Below are positions 26,601 to 34,333 of a stretch of 64,000 nucleotides of DNA, piece by piece. The position numbers and the translations under genes are program-made. The DNA is from Ctena decussata (lineage: Eukaryota > Mollusca > Bivalvia > Lucinida > Lucinidae), in the NCBI GenBank assembly GCA_963989385.1, contig OZ022506.1:21763903-21827902 (forward strand), in the 5' to 3' direction. The first letter of the stretch is position 1. Each line of letters opens with the position of its first letter. A model generated the notes under the pieces. It was not told the origin of the DNA and searched no databases. It worked only from the letters and a program-made list of their open reading frames with translations.

Positions 26601-29600
26601 CACACCTTGGCAAGACAATCGACACTTTGTTTATCTGTGATAACTTTTGACAGCAGTGCGTGATTATTGGATTAATAATATGACACATGGCTAAAATCCA
26701 GGTAATTATGTCATCATACATCGCAAATCGTGTTTTTTCGGACCGAAAAAAATGTGCCTTATGCCAACTGAATCGGTTTTTCGAACTCAAAATCGGTCTG
26801 GACCGACAAAAAATCGGATTTCTGTAGCCCTGCTGTGAAGTATCATAAAATATTTCAAAGGGTATTCAAGTTATGGAGCAAACACAAAATCACACCTAAA
26901 ACCATCAAGGGGAAATAGCTAAAAAAGCAAGAGTTGTCATTCTTGTTCACGACACATCGTCATGACCTGTTCTACATATCATGAAAAATTTCAAAGGGTA
27001 TTCACGTTACAGAGCGGACACGACTCTGCCAAAAAAAATCACCAAAGGGGAGATAACTCAAAAAGTACAATAGCAAGAGTTTCCATTCTTGTACGCAACA
27101 CATCGTCATGACCTGTTCTACATAACTGTGAAGTTTCATGAAAATATTCCAAAGGGTATTCAAGATATAGAGCGGACAAGAAAATGTTTATGGACGGACG
27201 GATGGACGCCAGGCTCATCGCTATATCCCCTGATTTTTCGGTCGGGTGATAAAAAGTTACAGTTTATATGACACATGTTGTCAGATTTACTTGTCCAGAT
27301 TGAGAATGTCTTCCATTTCAGAATGGCTATGTTATGATGGTGTCATATTCTTTTAGGTATACATTTGCCTCTGGCTCTCCAGATAACATCAAACAGTGGA
27401 AATTTCCGGATGGTAACTTCCTACAGAACTTGTCAGGACATAATGCCATCATCAACAGTTTAGCTCTCAATTCGGATAATGTTCTTGTCTCAGGAGGTAA
27501 GTAACTTTTTTGTGGCTTTCTTATCAAGAATATAGGGTACACCATGTTGTTCCATCATTTTTACAAAAGGAAACAATTTTTATAACTTCTGTTTGTCAGT
27601 TTGTTTTCTAGGGCCACAGTTACATAGCCTGTCAAGCAAAGAATTTTGTTCCTAAATGAGCAAGCTGAACACCATTGAAAAAGGTGAAACGAAAATGGCC
27701 AAGTTGCTTTCTCTGAAGGTGTACCCATTCACACATTCCCTGGCTGAATTTGTATTTTGAAATTGTCAGGTTGTAAATTTGGATAAGTCTATTCATTGTT
27801 CTGAGGGGATGCTTCACAGAGAGGAAAGAAAAGTGCTGACACTTAACTTAGTGGTCAGACTGGCAATTTTCACATCACAACCTGTATTTTCCAGAAAGTC
27901 ATACTGAGACTTAAATCTGTCTTCAAGCTAATATCTGGACAGTCTGATCACCTTCACTGATTGGCCTGGATCCATAAATTATGCATACAAAATTGGAAGA
28001 CTAATCAGCTTGCATGGACTTGCAGGTTGATCAGAGTCTGCTGTTTGTAAATGTATTTTCATCTGGCTTCTTTCCTATTAACCCTTAAATCACCAAAGAA
28101 GCAGATGGCAAAATTTACATTTGCAAATTTTTAAAAAAAGTTATGTGTAAGCTATATTATATTGAGAATTTCTAAGACCACATGGCATACAGTTTTGATC
28201 CAGATGAGTTGCTCATTATGAGCTGCTTCTTCAAGATTTATGCTGTTTTTCAAATTCATCGACATGTAATTTGGTTTGGTGCTTTAAGTGTTAATCTATT
28301 TCGCTACTTTACCCATTATTATACTCAGTTACATGTATTTGTGTTATAGACTTTGTCACATGTGAATATCAACGGCAAACAAATGGCAAACAGTGTAGAC
28401 TCTAATCAGACTGCTCCTAGGAGCAGTCTGATGAGGGTATACACTGGTTGCTCATGCATGCCTGTACAATACAGGTTATAATTCTTGTGATACTAAATTA
28501 ACAATTTCTGTTTCCCAGCTGATAATGGTTCCCTGTATTTCTGGGATTGGAAAACTGGTTACAACTTCCAGAGAATGCAAGCAGCTGCACAACCAGGATC
28601 TATAGACTCTGAGGCGGGAATATTTGCTATGACCTTTGACCTCAGTAATACTCGTCTAATCACAGCAGAAGCTGACAAAACCATTAAAATATATAAAGAA
28701 GATGATTCAGCGGTAAGAAATTTACAAACCTTAAAACTGGCTATTTTTGCATGTAGTTGTAAGCCTACCAAATTAAAAATTTTGAGAAAAAATGAGTGTT
28801 GTTGCATGCCTGAGATTAATAGGTATGTCATGAACTTACATGTTGAGTTTTTAAAACATACAATTTGATCTAATCACAAAGGTAAGTCATAGATTTTTTT
28901 TTCTTCAGCCTCTTAGTGTACTCCAGTTTTCTGACAAAATTTCTTCATACAGTACTAGCATCAGCTTCAGGTTTCAAGCAAGACTGAGCATTGGCTTGAT
29001 ACTATGACAAATATTATTGTATTTAACCTACAAGCAATAACTTTATCTCACGAAGGTCATAATTTTTCACAACTAACAAGTTGAATGCTTAACATTTGCA
29101 AGTTCTTTTATATTGTTTGTTTCACTTAACTATAAATAGGGAAACTGTGACTTTATTTTTTGTTCCCTAGATGGATGGATGAATGACTTGTGATTTTACA
29201 TCCTTTTCAACAGTATTTCACTCATATCAGGGTGATGGGTGGGTGATAATGAAAGGCTGTGTGCAATAGAACACCGTTTACGATTGAACAGATTCCCGCC
29301 TACTGCCGGGTTGGAACTTGGGACCACTAGATCAGCAGGCTAGTGCTTAACCTACTGAACTACCGGGACTCCCTTTCACTAGAGAAAGGATACCCCAATA
29401 CTGACAAATCAAATCAGACATCTGAATTGTTCAGCTTCTTAGGAGACCCAGTAGCTTAGTAAATTACCATAGTAATCTTTATAAATGCCCCTGCTGTAAT
29501 AAACAACCCTGCTTCTTTTCTAAAAATAATTTTCTGTGAACTTGCATGAATTCCTGTTGGCTTCTCTTGATAAGGTAGCTCTTTGAAATGGGGTCTACTC

Positions 29601-30248
29601 TTAAAGAAAAGAATATGCTTCTAGATATCCCTTTTAACTGACAAATCAAATGAAACATCCGTATTGTTCAGCTACTTACGAGGCTCAGTAGCTTAGTAAA
29701 TCAAGCACTAGCCTAAGCCAGTATTTGGGCTTGAATTCCACTGAATGTAGAATTCAGCCTAAAATGAGCCGCGACACGACAAAACCACCAAAGTAGCATG
29801 TGTGCCAAGTGAAGACTCAGACCAGCCTGGGCATCTGCCCAGTCTGATCGGGGTCTTTGCTGTGCACTTAAAGGGTAGCTAACAGTCTAAGCTAGCTCCA
29901 GGCAGATAGTGAAAACTTTGATCAGATTGGCCGGATGCCCAGGCTGATCTGAGTCTTTACTAGGTGCACATGCCACTTTGTTGGTTTTCACATGTCGTGG
30001 CTCTTGGATTCGAGTGCATACACCCTTTCTTATTTCCAGTCTATGTGCTTGATGTCTGAAGCACAGTTGAAAGGGCAGTATAGCCTCAGGTCATCAATCT
30101 ATCCATCCAGCTTTGATAATTGGCAAGCGTTTCATGTGTTTAGGATCACTGTTGGTGGACTCATATTTGTGTTTTCTTTTTATTTTAGACTGAAGAGACA
30201 CATCCATTGAACTGGCGGCCAGACATTGTCAAGAAGAAAAGATACTAG
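5767..30248 (+). CDS. PLRG1: Pleiotropic regulator 1 (PLRG1/Prp46 family), spliceosomal WD40 protein
   Basis: PLRG1 is a nuclear scaffold of the Prp19-CDC5L (NineTeen) complex needed for spliceosome activation. Fourteen coding exons: 5767-5775, 11949-12055, 13051-13181, 16133-16259, 16868-16949, 17586-17681, 18200-18292, 19624-19773, 20773-20874, 23391-23483, 25427-25545, 27357-27496, 28519-28712, 30189-30248. All introns are GT-AG, the phases join without a break, and the sum is 1503 nt, giving 500 residues plus TAG (vertebrate protein about 514). The N-terminus carries the family motif [19 protein letters not shown] middle stretch has [10 protein letters not shown] and [17 protein letters not shown] (residues 168-184). 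Seven WD40 repeats follow (about 185-480), with [30 protein letters not shown] and [12 protein letters not shown], and the C-terminus is basic (KKKRY). Several introns fall exactly between or within WD repeats in phase 0. All large introns hold transposons; none hits an exon. Confidence 0.97.
6050..9146 (+). mobile_element. Helentron-associated-like (HINE) element in PLRG1 intron 1
   Basis: The left end GCTCGCCTGAGC (6050-6061) is mirrored by GCTCAGGCGAGC (9109-9120). The left end continues into a short palindrome (GAGCAC-GAA-GTGCTC). The right end finishes with a hairpin, AGGGCC-ACCAT-GGCCCT (9126-9142), then CTTG and a T-run, as in Helentron termini. The left flank also ends in a T-run. Between about 6340 and 8665 lie about 16 tandem copies of a 145-bp unit (words AACTTTGTCAGAATGTTTAT, AAACTGGGTCATGTC, AAACTAGGTCACTAGGTCAA, CCTTGTGTACGCTCTAGA). 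GC-rich GGACGTCCG repeats stand at 6110-6180. No Rep/helicase is encoded, so it is non-autonomous. Confidence 0.75.
9147..9940. other. Intron 1 sequence with one MITE hairpin
   Basis: About 9636-9715 is a hairpin, GACATCTCATTAGAATCGCC mirrored by GTGATTCCAATGAAATGTC, a diverged relative of the MITE-A core described elsewhere. The rest, including a G-rich stretch at 9545-9565, shows no coding signal that I trust. Confidence 0.5.
9950..10925. mobile_element. MITE family E copy, interrupted by a second element
   Basis: Left part (about 9950-10082) and right part (10850-10925) together resemble other family E copies (words GAATTTGCT and GGAGCAAATTCTTT, plus CAAAGGGGAACA and ACTTCCTGTTTGCTTCCCTGG in the left part). 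The family E palindrome is cut by the insertion at 10083-10849. Confidence 0.6.
10083..10849. mobile_element. Short-TIR DNA transposon remnant inserted in a family E MITE
   Basis: Ends CAGTGATTTTTTTAC at 10083 and GTAAAAAAATCACTG at 10849 are inverted repeats. GGGGAG stands on both sides (10077-10082, 10850-10855). Internal GCATCCCAA and GCGTC words are repeated. No transposase frame. CAGTG-type ends suggest hAT, but a full 8-bp duplication is not visible. Confidence 0.65.
11005..11360. mobile_element. SINE-like repeats (family C copy plus a second tRNA-like fragment)
   Basis: About 11005-11190 matches 29165-29375 in the order GATGGATGGATGACTTG, TTTTACG/ATTTTACATC, CAATCATATCAGG, AATGGAACCCTGC and ACCACTAGATCAGCAGGC. 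The latter copy reads on its minus strand as a tRNA-like head (TAGTTCAGTAGGTTAAGCAC). At 11270-11350 CCTAGTAGATAAGAGGACTG and GGGTTGGAACCTC look like another degenerate tRNA-derived head. Confidence 0.55.
11636..11871. mobile_element. MITE family B, copy 1
   Basis: Near-palindromic element of about 235 bp. Its ends are variants of GAGCCGCGACACGACAAAAC / GTTTTGTCGTGTCGCGGCTC, and inside are AGACTCAGATCAGCCTGGGC, CCGCCCAGTCTGATCAGAG and their inverted counterparts. One of nine copies in the window; it lies just before PLRG1 exon 2. Confidence 0.8.
12347..12616 (+). mobile_element. tRNA-derived SINE, family B, copy 1 (PLRG1 intron 2)
   Basis: The head has GCAGCGCAGTCAATAGCC and CCTGGGTTCGATACCCC (box B). 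The body has TTCCGCTGATTCAAGAAGGG, GTGCACTTAGTACTAGTTAA and AGGAGGTCTAAGCATGCCC, ending near an A-rich AACAAAACAACAAG. It matches the minus-strand copy at 34062-34333 along its length. Confidence 0.85.
12755..12965. mobile_element. MITE family E copy (PLRG1 intron 2)
   Basis: The central palindrome ACTCTTAAAGAAAAGAATTT / AAATTCTTTCTTTAAGAGT is present, and its right arm is duplicated (12895-12950). Confidence 0.7.
13186..13400. mobile_element. MITE family E copy abutting the exon 3 splice donor
   Basis: Starts within about 10 bp of the donor at 13182. Words TTTTCACAAAGGGAATGC, GTCTACTCTGAAAGTAAAG, GAATTTGCTC and GAAGGGAGACAAAAATGG follow the family E order. The donor G|GTAGGT itself is intact. 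Confidence 0.65.
13408..15831. mobile_element. Outer palindromic-ended element in PLRG1 intron 3
   Basis: Inverted ends AAAAGTTCTAACCGACCAC (13419 on) and GTGGTCGGTTAGAAGTTTT (15802-15820), extended outward by ATATAC / GTATAT. A second matching pair is GGGTACCCCCATTTTC at about 13570 and AAAAATGGGGGTACTT at about 15640. The two arms are separated by the inserted element at 13710-15549; without it the element is roughly 580 bp. Confidence 0.7.
13710..15549. mobile_element. TA-flanked (Tc1/mariner-type) non-autonomous element nested in intron 3
   Basis: Ends CAGTACACGCAACGTG (13710) and CACGTTGCGTGTACTG (15549) with TA on both outer sides. The inverted homology continues through ACTTGATC and ACACGCTCTCGCG. 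Subterminal sequence is full of CGCGAG/CTCGCG words at both ends. About 1.84 kb with no transposase frame. The TA duplication and CAGT ends fit the Tc1/mariner superfamily. Confidence 0.75.
16715..16800. mobile_element. MITE family D copy
   Basis: Short palindrome: GGCAAACAGTGTAGATCTTG, CAGACTG at the centre, CTGATCTGAGTCTGCACTG, TTTGCTCAGACC. PLRG1 intron 4. Confidence 0.7.
17002..17212. mobile_element. MITE family A copy (PLRG1 intron 5)
   Basis: Core CCCCTCATTAGAACTG / CAGTTCTAATGAGGGG, flanked by the family's GATAATTTT...TTCTCAACA and GAAATATAGATAATTT arms and TTCAGATAAGG / CCTTCTTATCTCGA ends. Confidence 0.8.
17300..17575 (+). repeat. Possible fragment of a Helentron-associated element
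   Basis: TATGTCCCCACCATGAAGTG and GGCGGAAGGGTATATAGTG, followed by GTGCGGCTATAACTTCGTCC, resemble the starts of minisatellite-bearing elements of bivalves. No matching right end is visible. Weak call. Confidence 0.35.
18418..18617. mobile_element. MITE family B, copy 2
   Basis: Diverged ends GAGCCTCAACACAACAAAAC / TTTTGTTTATTGCAGCTC; interior CAGTCTGATCAGAGTC and GGCTGATCTGAGTCTTTGC. Confidence 0.8.
18800..18955. repeat. Low-complexity tract (TG run and poly-C)
   Basis: GAAAGGATTTACTTTCCGTG occurs twice in tandem before a GTGTGT run, then CCCCTCC repeats and a poly-C tract at about 18912-18941. The proline-rich frame this produces is not a gene. Confidence 0.8.
19114..19346. mobile_element. 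MITE family B, copy 3
   Basis: Ends GAGCTGTGACACAG / GTTGTGTCGTGGCTC; interior AGATCAGCCTGGGCATCCG and GCCCAGGCTGATCTGAGTC. Confidence 0.8.
19455..19545. mobile_element. Short MITE A-like hairpin (PLRG1 intron 7)
   Basis: CTCCAAAAACAGGTATGTTG, CCCTCATTTGGACTGCTAGCC, then its complement GGCTAGCCTCTAATGAGGG. Confidence 0.6.
19810..20010. mobile_element. MITE family A, best preserved copy (201 bp)
   Basis: Full palindrome: AGAGCTCTAGATAAGAGGGA at the left and its complement at the right, and core CTGAACCGTCTCAACGAGAC / GGTTCAGATGAGGGGTCAC. PLRG1 intron 8. Serves as the reference for the family. Confidence 0.88.
20268..20465. mobile_element. MITE family B, copy 4
   Basis: Ends GAGCCGCGACACGACTAAAC / TTTTGCCATGTCGCAGCTC. 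PLRG1 intron 8. Confidence 0.82.
20550..20705. repeat. (CT)n / (GA)n microsatellite pair
   Basis: CTCTCTCT followed by a long GAGAGA run (about 20632-20678), which can pair with each other as a hairpin. Lies about 70 bp before exon 9. Confidence 0.85.
21348..22900. mobile_element. TA-flanked 1.55 kb TIR element in PLRG1 intron 9
   Basis: The 24-bp ends start GGGGAAATTGGGGCAAGTGG (21348) and GGGTAAATTGGGGCAAGTGG (complement of the right end, 22900), with one mismatch and TA outside each. Additional copies of the GTCCCACTTACCCCAT word occur at about 21535, 22290 and 22860. No transposase frame. TA duplication suggests a Tc1/mariner/pogo-type non-autonomous element. Confidence 0.75.
23061..23192. 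mobile_element. MITE family A copy, right side truncated
   Basis: AGAGCTCCAGATAGG, GATAATTTTTCTTATTTCTC and ACCCCTCAGTAGAACCGTTC, then a shortened right arm GATGAGGGGTCACAAC. Confidence 0.7.
24187..24409. mobile_element. Long-hairpin MITE (223 bp) in PLRG1 intron 10
   Basis: Almost full-length palindrome. Ends GGGGCCGTATTCATAAA / TTTATGAATACGGCCCC, arms GGAGATTCCCTACAACTATG / CATAGTTGTAGGGAATCTCC, centre AGTCTTACAAAGACT. Confidence 0.85.
24449..24622. mobile_element. Palindromic element around CACGAGTGG
   Basis: Arms TTTGACTTTTTCAGTGTAAG / CTTACACTGAAAAAGTCAAA and AATGAACACCAAAAG / CTTTTGGTGTTCAT, with centre ACGAGTGGCGAAGCCACGAG. A related palindromic stretch follows at 25010-25090 (AACAGTGAAATCGAAAG), and a third hairpin at 25135-25210. 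Confidence 0.7.
25700..27262 (+). mobile_element. Minisatellite element (HINE-like) in PLRG1 intron 11, interrupted
   Basis: Units of about 145 bp carry TTTCAAAGGGTATTCAAG, ATAGAGCGGACA, GGGGAGATAACTCAAAAAG, GTTGTCATTCTTG and CATCGTCATGACCTGTTCT; two lie to the right (26834-27200) and part of one to the left (25740-25941). The right end is GGACGGACGGATGGACGCC then TTTTCGGTCGGGTGATAAAA, as in other such elements. A poly-G run stands at 25706-25717. Confidence 0.6.
25942..26833. mobile_element. Unclassified ~890 bp insertion in the minisatellite
   Basis: A satellite unit is cut inside CATGACCTGTTCTGCATAT and resumes at CTGTGAAGTATCATAAAAT, so about 890 bp was inserted. Both ends carry AAATCGGTCT-type words (left ATCGAAATCGGTCTAAACC, right AAAATCGGTCTGGACCGAC), and the right end is CTGTAGCCCTG. 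No clear terminal inverted repeat or transposase frame. Confidence 0.55.
27560..27735. mobile_element. MITE family E copy (PLRG1 intron 12)
   Basis: ATTTTTACAAAAGGAAACAA, ACTTCTGTTTGTCAGTTTG, then CATTGAAAAAGGTGAAACG and AAGTTGCTTTCTCTGAAGG; the central palindrome is partly lost. Confidence 0.55.
28384..28458. mobile_element. MITE family D copy (PLRG1 intron 12)
   Basis: GGCAAACAGTGTAGACTC, then CAGACTGCTCCTAGGAGCAG, then ACACTGGTTGCTCA. Confidence 0.7.
29165..29375 (-). mobile_element. tRNA-derived SINE, family C (PLRG1 intron 13)
   Basis: On the minus strand the head reads CCGGTAGTTCAGTAGGTTAA and CCCAAGTTCCAACCCGG, a degenerate box A/box B pair. The plus strand continues with the body shared with 11005-11190. 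Confidence 0.65.
29525..29760. repeat. MITE family E fragment and tRNA-like SINE fragment
   Basis: CTTCTCTTGATAAGGTAGC and GGTCTACTCTTAAAGAAAAG are family E words. At 29683-29750 GCTCAGTAGCTTAGTAAATC and GGGCTTGAATTCCAC look like a degenerate tRNA head. Confidence 0.5.
29766..30003. mobile_element. MITE family B, copy 5
   Basis: Ends GAGCCGCGACACGACAAAAC / TTTTCACATGTCGTGGCTC; ends 185 bp before PLRG1 exon 14. Confidence 0.85.
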
Positions 30249-31212
30249 ACAACATTAGGAAAGCCAGAAACCACAAATGTTTGACTGACGTCCCATGAAA
30301 GGGATCTTAAGCCATTGCATATTGTAAACATTTAAGTCCGCATTTGCAGTTGGCAAAACTGATCAGGGTCCTTACGTTTCATTTTTTAGCCTCCTCAGAG
30401 GACATATTTATGCAAAGGCTGATATAATTATTCCCTGCTTGCACATGCTGTCAGGTACCTTTTCTGCAACACATATCATACATGAAGCAGGGCTGGGAGA
30501 AAAGGTACCGTACACACGGTAATTTTCGCGGGTTCAAATTTTTGTGGTTAAGGGCCAAAAACTTAAACATTAATTTTCACGATTTTTAATTTTCGCGGTT
30601 AGCAACATGTGCGAAAAGCAAAACTACTTCTTTTACACCTGAGCCAGTTCATTCATTTACCTGCGGCAGGTTAATGAAAGAACTGGCTCAAGTGAAAAGT
30701 ACCAGCAATTACTGAAGCACACAGAAACAAAATATATGAACACTATGTCTACAGAAGATACTTTGAAAGAGATATGAAATTACATGAAAGAGACATGAAA
30801 TTATTTCGCGATTTTAATTTTCGCAGTTTCTAAGTGACCGTGAAATACCCCGAAAAATGGAACCCCGCGAAAATTATTTTGTATACGGTAGTTGGTATCA
30901 TTTACAGCCAAGACTCTGTGAACAAACTTTCTATCTCAAGCTAAACTCATTCAAAATGGGGCGCTAATGGTATAGGCAGTGCTCCGACGTCTGTCCACCA
31001 TAAACATTTTCAAATGACATTTCATCTGAAACAGTAAGGTCTGTTAAAATCAAATTCCATTGATAGCTTCTACAGGACAGGGGAACAATATGTACAGTAT
31101 ATGTTCTTTTTATGCCAAGTGGTGCAGTACTTTGGTTGTTATGGCAATGAAAAAATTGTAAATTGGCTCTCATTGCTTAAAAGGTACAGTAGAACACTCA
31201 CTGTATAATAAA
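30249..31212 (+). promoter_or_regulatory. Probable PLRG1 3' UTR with polyadenylation signal
   Basis: Follows the PLRG1 stop. The first clean AATAAA is at 31207-31212, giving a UTR of about 1 kb that would contain the TIR element at 30506-30890. The next AATAAA words, near 32996, are further away. Transcript data are needed to choose. Confidence 0.35.
30506..30890. mobile_element. TIR element with TACCGTA ends
   Basis: Left end TACCGTACACACGG then AATTTTCGCGGG; right end CCCGCGAAAATT then GTATACGGTA. A second internal pair is AACTGGCTCA / TGAGCCAGTT (about 30640-30690). No coding capacity. Confidence 0.75.
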
Positions 31213-31359
31213 GACAAATCTTTTACAAAAATTTTTCTTGGGTAGCCCTACATCAGGCACATGGTTTTTGTGCCAGCTGTTCAACTGACTTGGTTGCTGT
31301 AGCTAATGATATGCCAAAAATGGCAAAATATCCAAAATTCAGTTCCTTGGTACCCAAAA

Positions 31360-31767
31360 GGCCGCGTTTACACGAGCAAAGTTTATGATAAAATAGGTTT
31401 GCCACAGAAAAAGTTGCTAGTGTGAACGTCAAAATATGACAGTGTTTCGGTTGATTTACTTCGATATATTAAATTTGTCAGTGTGAACGGAGAACTTTGC
31501 TATAGATTATGTAACAAAGAACTTTGCTATAAGCGTGGCAAATATGACAAAGATTTTGTTCCATTGCTGCAGGTAACTTTGACGATTAATATTTGGTCGT
31601 GTGAACACTGCAGCAAATATTTCATTGATAAAAAGTTAATGTGACAAACATTCTATGGCACATTTTCTTTAACAAATAATTTGCTCCGTGTAAACGCAAA
31701 ATGTTTGTCATACTTTCTTTGTTAAAGTTTCTGTGACATAGAAACTTTGCTCGTGTAAACGCGGCCC
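31360..31767. mobile_element. Palindromic-ended MITE (~405 bp)
   Basis: Ends GGCCGCGTTTACACGAGCAA / TTGCTCGTGTAAACGCGGCC continuing into AAAGTTT / AAACTTT. The interior repeats AACTTTG and GTGTGAAC words. Confidence 0.8.
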
Positions 31768-32074
31768 AAGGCTAGAAAAGCTGAAACTTTGTGGAAGTGT
31801 TCTTAGCATTATCCTCTTATAAAAGCACTCGTTTTGGTTGCGGCTATCTGTCTACTTCTTTGGTTGCAATGGGATCTTGGGAGTTGGCATTGACTTTTGA
31901 TGGGTAAAAGGCTTATATGCCTACATCAGTGCAGATATTCGAGCATTCAGTGATTTACAAACATAGAGTCCTTCTTAAAATCAGTATTACCAAATATGTA
32001 AAGCTGTTGGTATTTGGTGTTGAGCTAGGTTCTAGGGGAAGGATAGTCCTCTTGTTTTTTTAGGTGTATGGGTA

Positions 32075-32520
32075 CCTCACCATGCTTTCCCTGTTTTTTG
32101 AAGGGAAACAACTTTTGTTACTTCCAGTTTGCTTTCTTGGACAACAAACCCTTCCAAAAAAGGGGGGTGTACTCTTAACCCATTGCATTCTGGGTATTTT
32201 TTGTTCTCTGCTGAAATTGTCGTCTGCATCAAAAATCAAGACTATTTTGACACTATTGGTGTAACTAACTCTTGTAGAAATGATGTCTAGGCAGCAAACA
32301 GTTTGGATCTCAGACCAGGCCCCACGTTTGTGGGGCCTGATCTGGATCCAAACTGTTTGCCTTCATACCCCTAAATGGGTATCCCGAATGGAATGGGTTA
32401 AAGGAGATAATTAGCCCTTAGAGGAGCAAATTCTTGCTTTTGAGCATTGAGACCCATTGAAAAGGGAGGCAAACCGAAAACAGAAGTTGCTTCACCCTAA
32501 AGAGTGGCCATTCACCTTAG
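32075..32520. mobile_element. MITE family E copy interrupted by a piggyBac-like MITE
   Basis: Left arm to 32178 (AAGGGAAACAACTTTTGTTA, GGGGTGTACTCTTAA) and right arm from 32398 (TTAAAGGAGATAATTAGCC, GAGGAGCAAATTCTTGC, GCTTCACCCTAAAGAG) form one family E element once the insert is removed. Confidence 0.75.
32179..32397 (+). mobile_element. piggyBac-like MITE, copy 1, TTAA target duplication
   Basis: Ends CCCATTGCATTCTGGG and CCCGAATGGAATGGG, flanked by TTAA at 32175-32178 and 32398-32401. The interior carries a GCAAACAGTTTGGATC palindrome centred on GGCCCCACGTTTGTGGGGCC. The sister family E sequence shows a single ACTCTTAAAG at the site. 219 bp, no coding capacity. Confidence 0.85.
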
Positions 32521-32651
32521 TGAGTGAACTCCGGTTTAACATCCCACCAACAACGAGGTCATATGGAGACGGGACCTCAGTTTAAAGTCTCATCCGAAAG
32601 ACCGCAGAAGCGGGGGCCATTCTTCTTAGAATCTATCTTGAATAGAGATAT

Positions 32652-32887
32652 GAGCCGCGACATGAGAAAACTAACAATGGTTGTGCGGCCAGCACAGACT
32701 CAGATTAGCCTGGGCATCTGCCCAGTCTGTTAAGACTCTTTGCTAAGCCCTTAAAGGGTAGCTAAGGGTCTCAGTTAGCTCCATGCGGACAGCAAAGACT
32801 CTGATCAGACTGGGCAGATGCCCAGCTGAGTCTGCGCTGGGTGCACAACCACATTGTTGGTTTTGTCGTGTCGTCGTGTCGCAGCTC
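32652..32887. mobile_element. MITE family B, copy 6
   Basis: Ends GAGCCGCGACATGAGAAAAC / GTCGTGTCGTCGTGTCGCAG followed by CTC; the right end has a small CGTGT duplication. Confidence 0.85.
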
Positions 32888-33657
32888 ATATATGTCTACA
32901 AAACGTGAACCAAATGAAAAGTTGTCTGTTATGGATTCATTCTTTCATCATATTTGTCTTTTACTTATCATCTCATACATTATTTGTAGATAAAATAAAA
33001 TAATGAAAGAAATAAAAACAAACAGCTTAATAAAACAATTTTCTTTTCTTTTCAAGCCTACAGCTGGTAGTATTATACATACCAATAATGTAAAAGTTAC
33101 AGTTTCTTTGCATACTGAATATGTTTCATCAGTGCTGGAATTTTCCGTCTTAAACCCCTAGGGACATAATAATATGCCCTTATTAGCTTCACTGGCACAG
33201 ATTATCACCTTTGATTCCCAATGCAGAATATTTCTAATTCTCTTTCATCGTCGTTTACATGTAGCGAGTACTTTTTGCCAATAACCAACTACTTAAGTGA
33301 AGCAGTTTTGAAGGTGGAAAAATCCAGAGTTGAAAAAAAAGTATAACTCAATCACCCCTGGTTAACAAAAACAGAGTCATAGTTACCAAACAACCTGATG
33401 ACCAGCTTGTTTGGTAACTATGACCCTTTTTCATTTTGTAACAGCTCTTTCGTTTCGTAACATCTTTGAAAATTAAGTTAACCAGGTTTTGGATAGTTTA
33501 TGGATAATAATCAAAAGTAACAACCAACAAATTCAGGCTAGAGGAGCATGGTTGCAAACTCGTGCTCTATGACCCTCAGTCTTGCTCTTCTGAATGGTTC
33601 ATATTTTCTTTGTAAATCTCTGATTACTTTCTTCCAATAGGCTGGATTTCTTCGAAT
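32888..33657. other. Intergenic stretch with one hairpin
   Basis: At 33385-33430 AGTCATAGTTACCAAACAA / TTGTTTGGTAACTATGA forms a hairpin. At 33131 CAGTGCTGGAATTTTCC resembles the end of the small element at 63780. No gene. Confidence 0.45.
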
Positions 33658-33849
33658 GAGCTGCGACTTGTGAAAACCAACAAAGTGGCATGTGCACCCA
33701 CCAAAGACTCCGATCAGCCGGGGTATCCATCCATGCTGATCAGAGTCTTTGCTGTGAGCTTAAAGGGTAGCTAAGGGCGGATGTCCAGGCTGATCTGAGT
33801 CTTCCCTGGGTGCACACACCACTTTGTTGGTTTTGTCCTGTTGCGGCTC
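33658..33849. mobile_element. MITE family B, copy 7 (shortened)
   Basis: Ends GAGCTGCGACTTGTGAAAAC / TTTTGTCCTGTTGCGGCTC; the central left half is deleted. Confidence 0.8.
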
Positions 33850-34061
33850 AAATGTTAGCAACTGGTGAGCATTGATTTTGTATTGGTGCTAAAAGAAATA
33901 ACTTAACTAAAGCCTCTGCCAGCCCTCAGGGTCCTGTACCCATTGCCAAGTTTCAGTTCAACTGGATGTAAACCATGCCGAAGTTATCCCTAAATGCTTA
34001 ACTAAGGAAATTTTATGAGAAGCTGTAACTACTACAAATAACTTACGAGGATAATCTGCTC

Positions 34062-34333
34062 ATTGATTGATTGATTTGATACTTAACATCCATGGTAAAC
34101 AGCTATGGTCATGCCGTGACGGTCAGTTAACCTAACCACACTATTCCTGAGCAAGCTTAGACCTCCTAAGCGGTTAACCAGTACTAAGTGCACATACTTT
34201 CGCCAGTAAATGACAACTACCCTTCTTGAATCAGCGGAAGGAGAAGCAAAAGTATGTGGCCAGACCAGGTTTAGAACCCATGACCTCTGACTTATGAGTC
34301 AGGTGCCCTACCGATTGCGCTACCCGGCCCGGC
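34062..34333 (-). mobile_element. tRNA-derived SINE, family B, copy 2
   Basis: Minus strand: GGGTAGCGCAATCGGTAGGG (box A) and CATGGGTTCTAAACC (box B), body CTTCCGCTGATTCAAGAAGG and GTGCACTTAGTACTGGTTAA, and a tail of ATCAATCA repeats at 34062-34078. Matches 12347-12616. Confidence 0.87.

Noticed and set aside
28575..28868. 97-codon plus-strand open frame as an independent gene
   Set aside because: It is PLRG1 exon 13 read past its splice donor at 28713.
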